From Promethearchaeota archaeon (GTDB lineage: Archaea; Asgardarchaeota; Lokiarchaeia; Sigyniarchaeales; SOKP01): DNA of 64,000 nt. The notes beneath the pieces are model-generated. The model searched no databases. It was given only the letters and a program-made list of their open reading frames with translations, and was not told the origin of the DNA. This document shows, one piece after another, positions 46,628 through 55,562 of the stretch. The stretch spans positions 124,001 through 188,000 of the forward strand of contig JAEOTA010000018.1 of assembly GCA_016840085.1 (NCBI GenBank), written 5' to 3'. Position numbers and translations under genes: made by a program. The stretch's first letter is position 1. Every line of letters starts with the position of its first letter.

Positions 46628-47436
46628 TCAAACCACTTTGCGAGTAATTCATCCATCGTTCCATCGGCATAGGCTTCAAGGATGACTTTGTTGATCACTT
46701 CTAGCAATTCTGGTTCTTCCCAACGGCACCATAGCGCTGTAGGTTCAGCTGGTACTGTGAATACAGTCTTAAGGTTATGTATTTTGGAATAGACAGTAAA
46801 AACAGGCTCATCTACAAAGGCAGCATCGATAGCTCCACCCAATAGATCCTGAATTAGCGTGTCAGCTTTAGGGTATACTTTAAATTCCGTATCCTCAGTT
46901 AAACCAAGACCGCCATCTGCCACTGGATCACTTAACGTATAATATTGTGTTGTACCTGCTTGGCAGCCAACAAAATAATCTGCAAGATCCTCTACTTCAG
47001 TAATAGTAATGGTAGACGCTTCCTTGACCATGACCACTTCGTTTACACGAATGTAAGGAACAGAATGTGCGAGTTCTTTTGAGCGATCTGTTGTGACCAT
47101 CATTGCGGCAGCTATCATGTCAATTGTACCTGATTGACAAGCACCAATCAGTTCAGCAAACGCTATGTTTGTCATCGTAAGCTCAACACCAAGTTCATCT
47201 GCAATCATTTGTGATAATTCAACATCGAAACCACTCCACTTCTCTGTAGTTGTGTTATATAGTTCAAAGGGTGGCCAAGGTGCATCAGTTCCAACAATTA
47301 GTTCATCAGCATCTTGAATCTTCTCGACTGCCGTTTTACCTGGCGTTGGGGCAAATAATCCAGGTATAAACCATCCAACAACAAACCCTACTGCTAAGCA
47401 AGCTATCATCCCAATTATTGCCATTTCTCTTTTCAT
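46624..47436 (-). CDS. Amino-acid ABC transporter solute-binding protein (SBP_bac_3)
   Basis: The 270-residue binding protein has an uncleaved N-terminal anchor (MIACLAVGFVVGWFIPGLF) followed by ELIVGTDAPWPPFELYN, SGFDVELSQMIADELGVEL, AELIGACQSGTIDMIAAAM and the ISP-type DRSKELAHSVPYI block. These are family-3 landmarks for His, Arg, Glu or Gln binding. The TM anchor replaces a bacterial lipobox, as usual in archaea. It is the first gene of the four-gene operon (binding protein, permease, ATPase, permease). The specific amino acid cannot be told. Confidence 0.92.
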   Translation of the reverse strand: MKREMAIIGMIACLAVGFVVGWFIPGLFAPTPGKTAVEKIQDADELIVGTDAPWPPFELYNTTTEKWSGFDVELSQMIADELGVELTMTNIAFAELIGACQSGTIDMIAAAMMVTTDRSKELAHSVPYIRVNEVVMVKEASTITITEVEDLADYFVGCQAGTTQYYTLSDPVADGGLGLTEDTEFKVYPKADTLIQDLLGGAIDAAFVDEPVFTVYSKIHNLKTVFTVPAEPTALWCRWEEPELLEVINKVILEAYADGTMDELLAKWFE

Positions 47437-47736
47437 AAACTAATAACCTCTTTATTTTATTTTTAATAAATTCTATATTCCATTTTTAGTTTGATTTCTG
47501 ATGTGGATATATTTCATAAGTTAATATATAAAGCTTTCTATTCTTGAGTTGAAGATATGATTTATCATTATTACTCAGAAAGATATATATACCTATTTCT
47601 ACTTATGAGATAAGCTTTATTCGTGCATATGAATTTTATACAGTTATTTTATTTAATATTCTCGCAAAAAACTCTCTGAAAGATAATTATTTCATATAAA
47701 ATGTTTCAATATTATTTGTTTTTCATCACTAACGTT
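47437..47736. other. Non-coding stretch upstream of the ABC operon
   Basis: These 300 bases hold no protein-like frame. A reverse-strand TATA-like element (TTTATATATT, about 47523-47532) lies near 90 bases before the binding-protein start and a palindromic GATATATATA-type run is at 47580. Promoter for the leftward ABC operon is the likely content. Confidence 0.45.
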
Positions 47737-48309
47737 TTAAAATGGAGGAGTTGCTAAAAATTCATATAAGACATCCTCTTCTAAATTTAAGAGTAATGCA
47801 GGGGTGATTTCTTTAAATTTTATACCTTCTGTTTTTTTGATTAAAATTTCTTCATTTACTAGTCCTGTATTATACCAATGCTTTAGTAATCCTATTCTTT
47901 TTATTTTTGCCATGTTTAGAAGAGTATGCAAGAAATTCATCCAGTTATCTATCTCTTGATGAATCTCCATAGGAGTTTTTCTTAGAGCATTTTTATGTTG
48001 TTTTGAGCTAATTTTCCTCTTTATCCAATTATGTATCTGTTCTTCAGACCACTTCTTTTTTTTAAGCGTCCTAATTTTTTTTGATTTAAGTAATTTCTTA
48101 TATTCTTGCGAACAGTTTTGAGATCCTAAAACCGTATCACAGTCGCAATAGCTTTTTGTTGCTCTAAGATACAATTCATTGGTCCTCAATTGAGATTTTA
48201 CATTAACATTGTTAATAGGCGAAAAATCCATATCGAATTTGTTAAAATAAGATTTTAATTCTTCTAAATTAACTTCATTTGGTAAGGTCGCTGTAATGTA
48301 ATAACACAT
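47737..48309 (-). CDS. Hypothetical protein with a conserved-looking Cys-rich centre
   Basis: The 190-residue product begins MCYYITATLPNEVNLEELKS, resembling short bacterial/archaeal proteins that start MCYYITA. The middle has SYCDCDTVLGSQNCS (three Cys), then a lysine-rich, helical segment (KKKWSEEQIHNWIKRK) and a hydrophobic C-terminus. There is no TM helix. I recognise no characterised family and assign no function. It lies upstream of the ABC operon on the same strand but 300 bases apart, so it is probably a separate transcript. Confidence 0.65.
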   Translation of the reverse strand: MCYYITATLPNEVNLEELKSYFNKFDMDFSPINNVNVKSQLRTNELYLRATKSYCDCDTVLGSQNCSQEYKKLLKSKKIRTLKKKKWSEEQIHNWIKRKISSKQHKNALRKTPMEIHQEIDNWMNFLHTLLNMAKIKRIGLLKHWYNTGLVNEEILIKKTEGIKFKEITPALLLNLEEDVLYEFLATPPF

Positions 48310-48390
48310 TTTAATCGCAGTACATTTGCCAAATTTTGTATTTCCTGAAAATATTAATATTAATTAAAAATAAGAAATGAAATAATAATT

Positions 48391-48762
48391 TTATTTTGTT
48401 TTTAGAACAAGAGTTATTGCTCTTGTAAGTCGGATGACATCCATAACTTTCCCCTTTTCTACAGTTATTTGTTCTCTACTAATTGCATGTGTAAAATCCC
48501 CCTTTCCTTCGCATATTCTTACGATGGCAAGGTTATCGCCAGACATAACGATCTCTGGTGAAGAAAATGTTCCTTGATTGACTTTTGCTTTCAGATCTTG
48601 TATCTCTACATAAAATGGATCTTCGTTATCTAAATTAAATTGAAATGTCATATCCCAATGTACTGGTTTACCGCCTATATCTGTTACAAATACTTGCTGA
48701 GCCTTAGGAAGCGTATTCATTTTTTCAACGATCCTTGTTAAATTTTCATATGCTATTCCCAA
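48391..48762 (-). CDS. SCP2-like sterol/acyl carrier domain protein
   Basis: The 123-residue protein follows the SCP2 fold pattern: an N-terminal helix, WDMTFQFNL, PFYVEIQDLKAKVNQGTF, PEIVMSGDNLAIVRICEG and a final ITVEKGKVMDVIRLTRAI helix. SCP2 domains bind lipids or acyl-CoA in a hydrophobic tunnel. It begins three bases after the DUF35 gene, which overlaps the thiolase-fold gene: a three-gene unit of thiolase, DUF35 and SCP2. In eukaryotes SCPx fuses thiolase and SCP2; here they are separate neighbours. Assignment rests on pattern only. Confidence 0.65.
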   Translation of the reverse strand: MGIAYENLTRIVEKMNTLPKAQQVFVTDIGGKPVHWDMTFQFNLDNEDPFYVEIQDLKAKVNQGTFSSPEIVMSGDNLAIVRICEGKGDFTHAISREQITVEKGKVMDVIRLTRAITLVLKTK

Positions 48763-48764
48763 TT

Positions 48765-49259
48765 TTATTCTCCTCCCTCATATTCAGGTTTATTTATCCA
48801 ATTTTCATATTCATCTTCAGGAACAAAGAAAAAATCAGTCATTTTTCCTTCTCTTTCTTTTTGAAACACAGCTCTCACTCTTTTTCCTTTTTTAATCTTT
48901 GAAGGCACTAAATTTTCTGAAAAAATTCCTTGTAATATAGCAGTATCTGCTCCTTCTAATTTAATGTATCCTACTGCATATGGAATATTTTTGATAAAAG
49001 CAGATGTTGTAAACCAAACTATCGTACTAACTTCAATTATTCCCGTTTTTTTCACTTCAATCCATTCGGCTGGTACATAGCAATCAGAGCAATTTATTCT
49101 CGGGGGCATCCATACTTTCCCGCAATTAGAACATTTTGTCCCCAATAACCTTTTACTTTTTATTAGCTCTTTGAAAAATTTGGATTGCCCACCCATTGTA
49201 TATTTATAATTAATTCTGATAACATCTCTTATTTCATGTGCTTGAAAGTTTTCTGTCAT
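48765..49259 (-). CDS. DUF35 zinc-ribbon/OB-fold protein (thiolase/SCP2 operon)
   Basis: The 164-residue DUF35 protein has zinc ribbon C43/C46/C57/C60 (CSNCGKVWMPPRINCSDC) and an OB-fold with VSTIVWFTTSAF, YAVGYIKLEGADTAIL and IKKGKRVRAVF. The N-terminal helix (INYKYTMGGQSKFFKELI) is of the thiolase-contacting type. It overlaps the thiolase gene by four bases and is followed by the SCP2-like gene. Likely acyl-CoA-binding subunit of that complex. Confidence 0.88.
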   Translation of the reverse strand: MTENFQAHEIRDVIRINYKYTMGGQSKFFKELIKSKRLLGTKCSNCGKVWMPPRINCSDCYVPAEWIEVKKTGIIEVSTIVWFTTSAFIKNIPYAVGYIKLEGADTAILQGIFSENLVPSKIKKGKRVRAVFQKEREGKMTDFFFVPEDEYENWINKPEYEGGE

Positions 49260-50503
49260 TTTTTCAATCCCTCCTCATTAGACATTACAATTATAGCAGC
49301 ATAAGCTGCCCCTGGACCTCCAATTGAATGTGAGATCGCTCTACCATTTTCGATTGTTTCAATTTGATGTTTACCAGCATCTTCACGTATTTGTAAAGCT
49401 GCTTCTCCCGTAGACATAATACCAGTTGCACCTACAGCGTGTCCACAACCTATTAAACCACCACATGGACAACATGGTAATTCTCCAGCCATCATTGGGC
49501 CTCCTTCTTCAATCCATTTCCCACCTTCTCCGAATGGAACAAAACCAAGTTCTTCGTATGAAATCACCTCCTGTCCACTAAAGGCATCATGAAGTTCAGC
49601 TACATCGATTTGTGATTTTATTTTTTTATAGTCCAATCCTGCCATCTTATAAGCAGCTTTTGCTGCATAAATATTCGAATATAATCTTCCCATATCTTCT
49701 CTATTTCCTATAAAACAATCAGTATTCGCTGCGCCAACCCCCGTTATCCAAATTGGTTTTTCAACTTTTAATTCCTTTACTTTTTCTTCACTTGCTAAAA
49801 TTAATGCAGCAGATGCTTCTGAATAAAGACAACAATCAAGCATCTTGAAAGGATAGCAGATAATTCTTGAATTCATTACATCCTCAACTGTTATTTCCAT
49901 TGGAGATTGAGCTTTAGGATTATTTATTGCATTTCCATGATTTTTTACAGATACGAGTGCCATTTGTTCTTCTGTTGGATTTCCAAATTCCTCAAAATGA
50001 GCATTCACCATACTTACATAAGAGCTTGCTGCCATCATTCCCATTGGATATTCGTAAGTCATATCAGCAGAGTATGCAATAGCATTAAGTACTTCAGGAG
50101 TAGTAGTTCCAGTTTGTTCATCATAGCAATCATTGCATTTCTCGACTCCTATACATAAACATAATTCTGACAATCCCGACGCTACTTCAGCATAAGCCAT
50201 CCTAACAGTATATCCTCCCGTTGCACCTCCCGTTGCTATGCGTGTTCCTGGTTTATTATTCATGCCTAAATAACTGTTTGTAAAAATATCTGGCATAAAT
50301 TGTCGCTCAAATAATTCATTATATATTCCGTAAACTGTTGATTGAAGGTCTTCATGAGTTATTTCGGCACCATTTTTATTAGAATCTTCTAGAGCAAGCT
50401 TAGTAGCATTAAATGCGAGCTCAAAATAAGTCTTATCTAAATAACGGGCTTTAAAGGGAGTAATTCCTATTCCAATTATTGCAACCTTTTTCATATTACT
50501 CAT
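49256..50503 (-). CDS. Thiolase-fold protein with DUF35 partner
   Basis: The 415-residue protein reads RIATGGATGGYTVRMAYAEV at the nucleophile site, so the cysteine is absent, but GLIGCGHAVGATGIMS keeps the His, and the last loop is AISHSIGGPGAAY. The AELHDAFSGQEVISYEELGF segment closely matches the 34087 gene, so these two form a subfamily distinct from cassettes A and B. It is the first gene of a thiolase/DUF35/SCP2 operon. An aldolase-like role by analogy with Ltp2/DUF35 complexes is possible; a classical thiolase is less likely. Confidence 0.82.
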   Translation of the reverse strand: MSNMKKVAIIGIGITPFKARYLDKTYFELAFNATKLALEDSNKNGAEITHEDLQSTVYGIYNELFERQFMPDIFTNSYLGMNNKPGTRIATGGATGGYTVRMAYAEVASGLSELCLCIGVEKCNDCYDEQTGTTTPEVLNAIAYSADMTYEYPMGMMAASSYVSMVNAHFEEFGNPTEEQMALVSVKNHGNAINNPKAQSPMEITVEDVMNSRIICYPFKMLDCCLYSEASAALILASEEKVKELKVEKPIWITGVGAANTDCFIGNREDMGRLYSNIYAAKAAYKMAGLDYKKIKSQIDVAELHDAFSGQEVISYEELGFVPFGEGGKWIEEGGPMMAGELPCCPCGGLIGCGHAVGATGIMSTGEAALQIREDAGKHQIETIENGRAISHSIGGPGAAYAAIIVMSNEEGLKK

Positions 50504-50714
50504 TTTAGACTATAATTTAGATATTTTTGAATAAAGCAATATAATAATTTAGATTTAGTAAGTAATTAATTTTAGTTTTAGTTAATATTTTGAAGTTTAA
50601 AAACTAAAATTTATAGAATATTAGCTATCAATACCTTAATTCTAGAGGTACTTTTATTCCTAAGTTAGTTACGTTAAATACATGAGGAATTTGATAATTG
50701 CTATTACATATTAA

Positions 50715-51188
50715 TTACCAAAATTGAACAGAATAGAATGTAATCGTTGCAAAAATAATCCCACAAATAATAATTACCAAAAAGTCCAAATTTTTTATTT
50801 CAATATTCATATTACTCGCTAATCTTTTTTTAAAAATTAGAGTGATTAGAAAGGGTATAAGAAATATAAGACCATATGCTGCGAAAGTAGTTGGTTCATA
50901 TAATTGTTCAGGGACATTTCGATACAATCCAAAAAAGATCCAATCGAATATGATTGCCAATAATAGAAAGATTAAAGCTACGTATAGGCTTCCAATCCAA
51001 AATGATCCGTTTGAATATTTTTTTAAGCAGTAATACGAAGTAAGACCCCAAATGGTTGGTGCTAGAATAAGCATCATAATTATTCCAAATATTTCATTTA
51101 ATATCCAAGGTATCCATAAAACAGCATTTGAAAACCAATACGCAGAGATTCCAACTAAGAGCGTTAAAAATAACCAGTTCTTTCTCAT
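50715..51188 (-). CDS. Small multi-pass membrane protein, function unknown
   Basis: The 157-residue protein has about five hydrophobic helices (LFLTLLVGISAYWFSNAVLW; IIMMLILAPTIWGLTSYYC; GSLYVALIFLLLAIIFDWIF; AAYGLIFLIPFLITLIF; FLVIIICGIIFATITFY) with short basic loops. I recognise no motif. It stands between the thiolase operon and the methyltransferase operon, on the same strand but with spacing that suggests its own transcript. Confidence 0.65.
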   Translation of the reverse strand: MRKNWLFLTLLVGISAYWFSNAVLWIPWILNEIFGIIMMLILAPTIWGLTSYYCLKKYSNGSFWIGSLYVALIFLLLAIIFDWIFFGLYRNVPEQLYEPTTFAAYGLIFLIPFLITLIFKKRLASNMNIEIKNLDFLVIIICGIIFATITFYSVQFW

Positions 51189-51269
51189 TTTCTCACCATT
51201 AATATTTAGAGATTTTTTAATTTTTTAACCTTAAGTTAAGTCTTTTAGCGACATTTAAGTTTAAAAACC

Positions 51270-52358
51270 TTATTTTTCAATAGGATATTTGCCATATTTT
51301 TCAATTGCTTCGGGGATGGCTAAAATATTTGGTATTGGAACACCCCATGGCAAACAACAAATTGGTCCACAGATATATCTCCCTGTGGGTGCTAGATTTA
51401 AAATATTCTCTTTGACTTTTTCTTTGACTTCTAATGCTGTTCCTGAGAACATCTCTCGACTAACATCAATGTTTGCACCCATTATAGTAATATTCGGGAA
51501 TTTTTTCTGAAATTGTATCCAATATTCAATATCTAGAGGATGAGAGCCATTTACAGCAATAAATTCAATTTGTTCACAAATTTCTTCGAAATAAGGACTC
51601 GTCCCGCAATTATGGAGAATAAAAGGAACTTTAATTTTATCTTGAAATTTTTTTATAAATTGTCCCTCGAATTGCATAGCATCTTGAAAAGACATCATAT
51701 GTCTATTAAACGCATAAGCAGGATAAAGAATAATACTACATGATCCTACTTCTTCAATCCATGCATTGTATGAATTAATTTGGCTTTCAAAAATCTTTTT
51801 ACAAAGCTTTAAGAGTAAATCAGGATTTTGCTTAATATCTCTATAAGCTTGAACCCCTCTTAATTCTTGCACAACAGACCATAGACCAAGTCCCATATTT
51901 TGTGGATATTTCGTTTTTTTTTGTATAATTTTCGCAGCTGCATAAGTAGTTTTCCATAATCCACTTTTTGTATGGTTTGGAATTTCTAATTTTTCAATAT
52001 CTTCTTCAGTTTTGCAGAGTTCTCCTTGTTTTATAGCTAACGGTTTGTAATCATACCATTCAATTAAGTCCATTCCATCATTTGCTTCAGCGAACGCATA
52101 AGCTTCTGCAGGACCTGCATAAGCAGAGGGTAACTGAATGGAATCAGCTCTAATGAACTCTGCGGACATTATCATAGATTTTGCATATAGTTTAGGTGAA
52201 CTTAACATTTCTTTTGCAGTTCTTCCTACTATACGTGTGGCAAATTGTTCATCAATAATAGGGAAAAATGGAACTTTATCAACTTTCTTTTTATATCCTG
52301 AAAGCGTATTCATCATCCTACTGGCAGATCTAACCCAATCATGTGGCATTTCATACAC
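51270..52358 (-). CDS. UroD/MtaA/MtbA-family corrinoid methyltransferase
   Basis: The 362-residue TIM-barrel protein belongs to the uroporphyrinogen decarboxylase superfamily. FILHNCGTSPYFEEIC supplies the His-x-Cys zinc ligands of methylcobalamin:thiol methyltransferases, and the final zinc Cys may lie in YICGPICCLPWG. MtbA-like enzymes move a methyl group between a corrinoid protein and CoM; in non-methanogenic archaea the acceptor is more likely H4MPT or another thiol. It overlaps the corrinoid-protein gene by eight bases, strong evidence for partnership. No MttB-type substrate methyltransferase is next to it here. Confidence 0.8.
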   Translation of the reverse strand: MYEMPHDWVRSASRMMNTLSGYKKKVDKVPFFPIIDEQFATRIVGRTAKEMLSSPKLYAKSMIMSAEFIRADSIQLPSAYAGPAEAYAFAEANDGMDLIEWYDYKPLAIKQGELCKTEEDIEKLEIPNHTKSGLWKTTYAAAKIIQKKTKYPQNMGLGLWSVVQELRGVQAYRDIKQNPDLLLKLCKKIFESQINSYNAWIEEVGSCSIILYPAYAFNRHMMSFQDAMQFEGQFIKKFQDKIKVPFILHNCGTSPYFEEICEQIEFIAVNGSHPLDIEYWIQFQKKFPNITIMGANIDVSREMFSGTALEVKEKVKENILNLAPTGRYICGPICCLPWGVPIPNILAIPEAIEKYGKYPIEK

Positions 52359-52995
52359 TCTCCATCATTTTTAAAATTTTTTGAATCCCTTCCCATCCAT
52401 CCTTAGCATAATCATCCGCTCCTATTATATCGCAAGATTCTTTTGATAAAATTCCTCCCCCGACAATTATTTTAGAAGATAAATTTTCTCGTTTTAAAAG
52501 ATTAACTGTTTCAACCATTTTAGAAATACTCATTGTGAGAAGACCACTTAAGCCAATTACCTTTGGGTTCACTTCTTTGGCCTTTTCAATAAATACTTTT
52601 GGAGATACATCAACACCTAAATCAATTACCTCAAATCCTTGCCCTTCCAATAACGCGATTACTAAGCTTTTTCCTATTTCGTGAATATCTCCTTCTACAG
52701 TTCCTATTAAAATCGTTCCTTTAAATTTTTTGTTTAAATCCTCTTTCAATTTAGGTTTTAAAATTTTCATTATGTGTTTCATTATATCAGCGGCAATTAA
52801 CATATCTGGAAGAAAAAATTCCCCGCTTTGATACAACTCTCCAATTTTTTCAGCAGCTTTAGCAATAACTTCTGTAAAAATTTGTTTTATACTAATATTA
52901 GATTTTAAAAGTTTTTGAAAGCCATCTAAAGCTTTTTGAGTCTCCCCATAAATAATAGATTGTTTTAAGGTGTCGATTCTTTCTTTATTATTCAT
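52351..52995 (-). CDS. Corrinoid (B12-binding) protein, MtbC/MttC type
   Basis: The 214-residue protein has an N-terminal helical cap (about 1-85) and a Rossmann-like B12 domain with the base-off motif D103-I-H105-E-I-G108 (EGDIHEIGKSLV). GLSGLLTMSISKMVE and IIVGGGILS complete the cobamide pocket. His105 would coordinate cobalt from below. It carries methyl groups between a substrate methyltransferase and the UroD-type enzyme encoded by the overlapping next gene. It follows the membrane-protein gene at 53039 by about 45 bases. Confidence 0.93.
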   Translation of the reverse strand: MNNKERIDTLKQSIIYGETQKALDGFQKLLKSNISIKQIFTEVIAKAAEKIGELYQSGEFFLPDMLIAADIMKHIMKILKPKLKEDLNKKFKGTILIGTVEGDIHEIGKSLVIALLEGQGFEVIDLGVDVSPKVFIEKAKEVNPKVIGLSGLLTMSISKMVETVNLLKRENLSSKIIVGGGILSKESCDIIGADDYAKDGWEGIQKILKMMESV

Positions 52996-53038
52996 AATTT
53001 ATTCTTATATCACTTTAAATTAAAAATTATTAATTAGT

Positions 53039-54112
53039 TTAAATTGATTTTTCAACTATTCTTAATTTGCTTTTCGCGCCAATCATATTAAACTCACTGG
53101 GGCTGATTTCAATGTCTTTGCCTGTTAAGGCATTCACGATTGTTGCTGTTAAAATGCCCCAAGGACAGATAGAGTTTTTCAACTCTTCCGGTTCCATATA
53201 AGAGCGAACTGTAGCTGTTGAACAATTGAAAGATTCCACAGTTAATTCATTTTCAGATATCCATTTTACTTTTAATTTCTCTGCCAAACCTATTTCAGTA
53301 AATTTCTTCATCGCAATTTCTAGAGCTTCATTTAGATTAAACTTTTTTAACTCATCTAGATCGAGCCCAATCTGTTCAGAATATCTTTCTAGAAATTCAT
53401 ATGTTTTAGGAAATACATATTTATATAAAACAGGCGTTCCAACTAATTCTTTTGCACTTCCCTCATATCCAAATGTAATTCCATGTAATATCATAGCAAC
53501 TCCATGAAGATTTGTTTGTTTTGTTGCTTCTCCATAAGTTTTGAATTTAAAAGCTTTTACTATTGCAAAAAGGATTAAGCCGATTAAAACTGAAAGAATT
53601 AACGACAATAGATAATTTGGTATTAATTCTGGTGTAGGAATCCCAACCGAAGGATTAACAAAAAAATAAAAATCAATATTACTAGTAAAATAAGCTAATG
53701 CCCATCCAGCAAATCCAATAGGCCCAAGAATCTTTCCATATTTATAAATAAAATCTTTTTTATATCTAGCAATTACAAACTTAATTGTAAATAAAAAAAA
53801 TGCAATGATCCCCCCAAGAAAAGTATGCCAAAAAATAGTTGTAATAAAAAAATCACTAAAACCATCCGGATTCAATCTTGGTATTACAGCAAAATAAATA
53901 CATAAAGCAGAAAGTAAATAAAAAGTGGTTGCAGCAATCCACCCAAACCTCTTATGTGCTTTAACTTCTAATAATGTTAATTCCTTTAAATCTCTAATAT
54001 ATGAAATCCCTATGAATGCATTAGCAAGGGCTAAGCCGAAGCCCACTGTTGAGAGATATATCATAAAGTGATTAAGAAATATCATTTGATCAAATGTTAA
54101 TTGAAATATCAT
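53039..54112 (-). CDS. Membrane protein with His-bearing helices and a cytoplasmic C-terminal domain
   Basis: The 357-residue protein has about six TM helices in the first 190 residues. Several carry conserved-looking His (FLNHFMIYL, EVKAHKRFGWIAATTF, TIFWHTFLGGIIAFF, LHGVAMILHG), as in di-haem b-type membrane cytochromes. The last ~150 residues form a soluble domain with FNCSTATVRSYM and SICPWGILTATIVNALTG, two Cys that could bind a cofactor; the tone resembles hydrocarbon-binding/4-vinyl-reductase-like sensor domains. It heads an operon with the corrinoid protein and methyltransferase. It may supply electrons for corrinoid reactivation, but this is inference. Confidence 0.6.
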   Translation of the reverse strand: MIFQLTFDQMIFLNHFMIYLSTVGFGLALANAFIGISYIRDLKELTLLEVKAHKRFGWIAATTFYLLSALCIYFAVIPRLNPDGFSDFFITTIFWHTFLGGIIAFFLFTIKFVIARYKKDFIYKYGKILGPIGFAGWALAYFTSNIDFYFFVNPSVGIPTPELIPNYLLSLILSVLIGLILFAIVKAFKFKTYGEATKQTNLHGVAMILHGITFGYEGSAKELVGTPVLYKYVFPKTYEFLERYSEQIGLDLDELKKFNLNEALEIAMKKFTEIGLAEKLKVKWISENELTVESFNCSTATVRSYMEPEELKNSICPWGILTATIVNALTGKDIEISPSEFNMIGAKSKLRIVEKSI

Positions 54113-54241
54113 TCTTTAATTTCACCTTAAGTTGATTTATTTTAAAAGAAAAATCTTTCAGTTATGGAATACTAATAAAAGAATATTTACCTATATACCA
54201 TTTTTATATATAAAATTAATGCTTAAGAGAAAAAACTAAAT

Positions 54242-55345
54242 TTATTTTACTTGGAGAAATATGTTAAAACAGATATCTTGTATTTTTTGAAATATATTCA
54301 AATCTTCAACTTTTCCTATCATAACTAAAACAATATTATTAAAATTTATACAGATTGTAGTTATTTTCTCTCCGCCAATAGAACTATTAAATAATACCCT
54401 ATTATATATTTCTTCGCTCAATTTTTTTGAAGAAGTTAATACACTAATGGTTTCAGGAATATAATCAGTGCAATCATATTCTTCATCAAATAATTTGGCG
54501 TAGATTATTTTTCCCAATAAATCTACAAGGTATATTTGTTTAATCTTAGGATCCCAAATTAGTTTTTCAAATATTTCTGCGATTTTTTTAGGTTTCTTAA
54601 CGTATTTATCCTTAGTTTTAAAAAACTCTAAATCCAAAAACTCATTTTCGATATTCTCTGATAATTGATATTGTTTCACTATTAGAATCTTCTTTCTTAT
54701 CTCTACAAGTATATTTTCATTCCTCACAGTAGTTAATAAAATCCAATTTACATTCTCATTGAGATTATTTTGGTATAAAAATTGAGCTGAATTAACAATC
54801 AATGGAATGAGAAAACTTAGTTTTCCTTTATTAACAAATTGTTTTGCATGTATATAAAAAACATGTCCTGCTTTTGGTTCAAGAAATATGACAGATTTAA
54901 ATATTCCTCCCTTATCAATTTGGCGAATAGATGACATTAATGTATTTAAACCGTGAGCAAAGAGAATTTCTTCTAACTCTTTATTAAAACTAGTAAATTT
55001 TGTAACTTCACCATCAAATTCTTTATTAAGCGGTTCTTTAAACATCTTCGTGAAGCTTTCCATTATATCATGAACAATTGAATGTAGAAATTCTATTAAT
55101 TCTTCATTTTTACTTGTTACGACAAAAGTAAGTTTTTGCACATAAGTAGACCATTTTTCAAAAATTATATTAGTTTCCTTTAATTTTAAGGCTTTAATAT
55201 CTTCTCCCCTTTCCACACTCACAAAGCTATCTAAAGCTGATAAAAAACCACTAATTAAGTCATCATCACTAGTTTTACTAATATTTTCTGAATGCCAACT
55301 ATATAATAACTGACCTGATTCATTGATGATAAATAAGTCATCCAT
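54242..55345 (-). CDS. Protein with two longin/roadblock-like modules
   Basis: The 367-residue product opens MDDLFIINESGQLLYSWHSE, then a long helix, KLKETNIIFEKW and KLTFVVTSKNEELIEFLHSI: strand-strand-helix-strand-strand-strand-helix in the longin order. The last ~100 residues repeat a similar plan (IKQIYLVDLLGKIIYAKLF; KITTICINFNNIVLVMIG; LNIFQKIQDICFNIFLQ). The middle has a third beta-rich part (AGHVFYIHAKQFVNKGKLSF). Longin and roadblock domains pair with small GTPases in eukaryotic trafficking and Rag/Lamtor signalling and are common in Asgard genomes. Domain calls rest on pattern alone. Confidence 0.6.
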   Translation of the reverse strand: MDDLFIINESGQLLYSWHSENISKTSDDDLISGFLSALDSFVSVERGEDIKALKLKETNIIFEKWSTYVQKLTFVVTSKNEELIEFLHSIVHDIMESFTKMFKEPLNKEFDGEVTKFTSFNKELEEILFAHGLNTLMSSIRQIDKGGIFKSVIFLEPKAGHVFYIHAKQFVNKGKLSFLIPLIVNSAQFLYQNNLNENVNWILLTTVRNENILVEIRKKILIVKQYQLSENIENEFLDLEFFKTKDKYVKKPKKIAEIFEKLIWDPKIKQIYLVDLLGKIIYAKLFDEEYDCTDYIPETISVLTSSKKLSEEIYNRVLFNSSIGGEKITTICINFNNIVLVMIGKVEDLNIFQKIQDICFNIFLQVK

Positions 55346-55562
55346 GATAATATTAAAAATGATTTTAAATTAAATGAATATGATGTTTTTTATAACTTTA
55401 ATCTAATATCTTACAATCAGAAGAATTTAATATTAACTATAAAGTAATAAATTCTAATTAATTAAAAAGTAAAACCAATTATTATATAAAATTACTAAGA
55501 ATTACTTAATTTTTAATAGATATAAGAGATTTTCCCTATTAATAATAAATTGGTAACTACAT

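Noticed and set aside
45147..47436. Mobile element around the foreign-looking ABC operon
   Set aside because: No integrase, transposase, tRNA or direct repeats were found at either flank.
47737..48309. Transposase remnant
   Set aside because: The Lys-rich helices and Cys suggested it at first, but there are no terminal inverted repeats or DDE-type motif.
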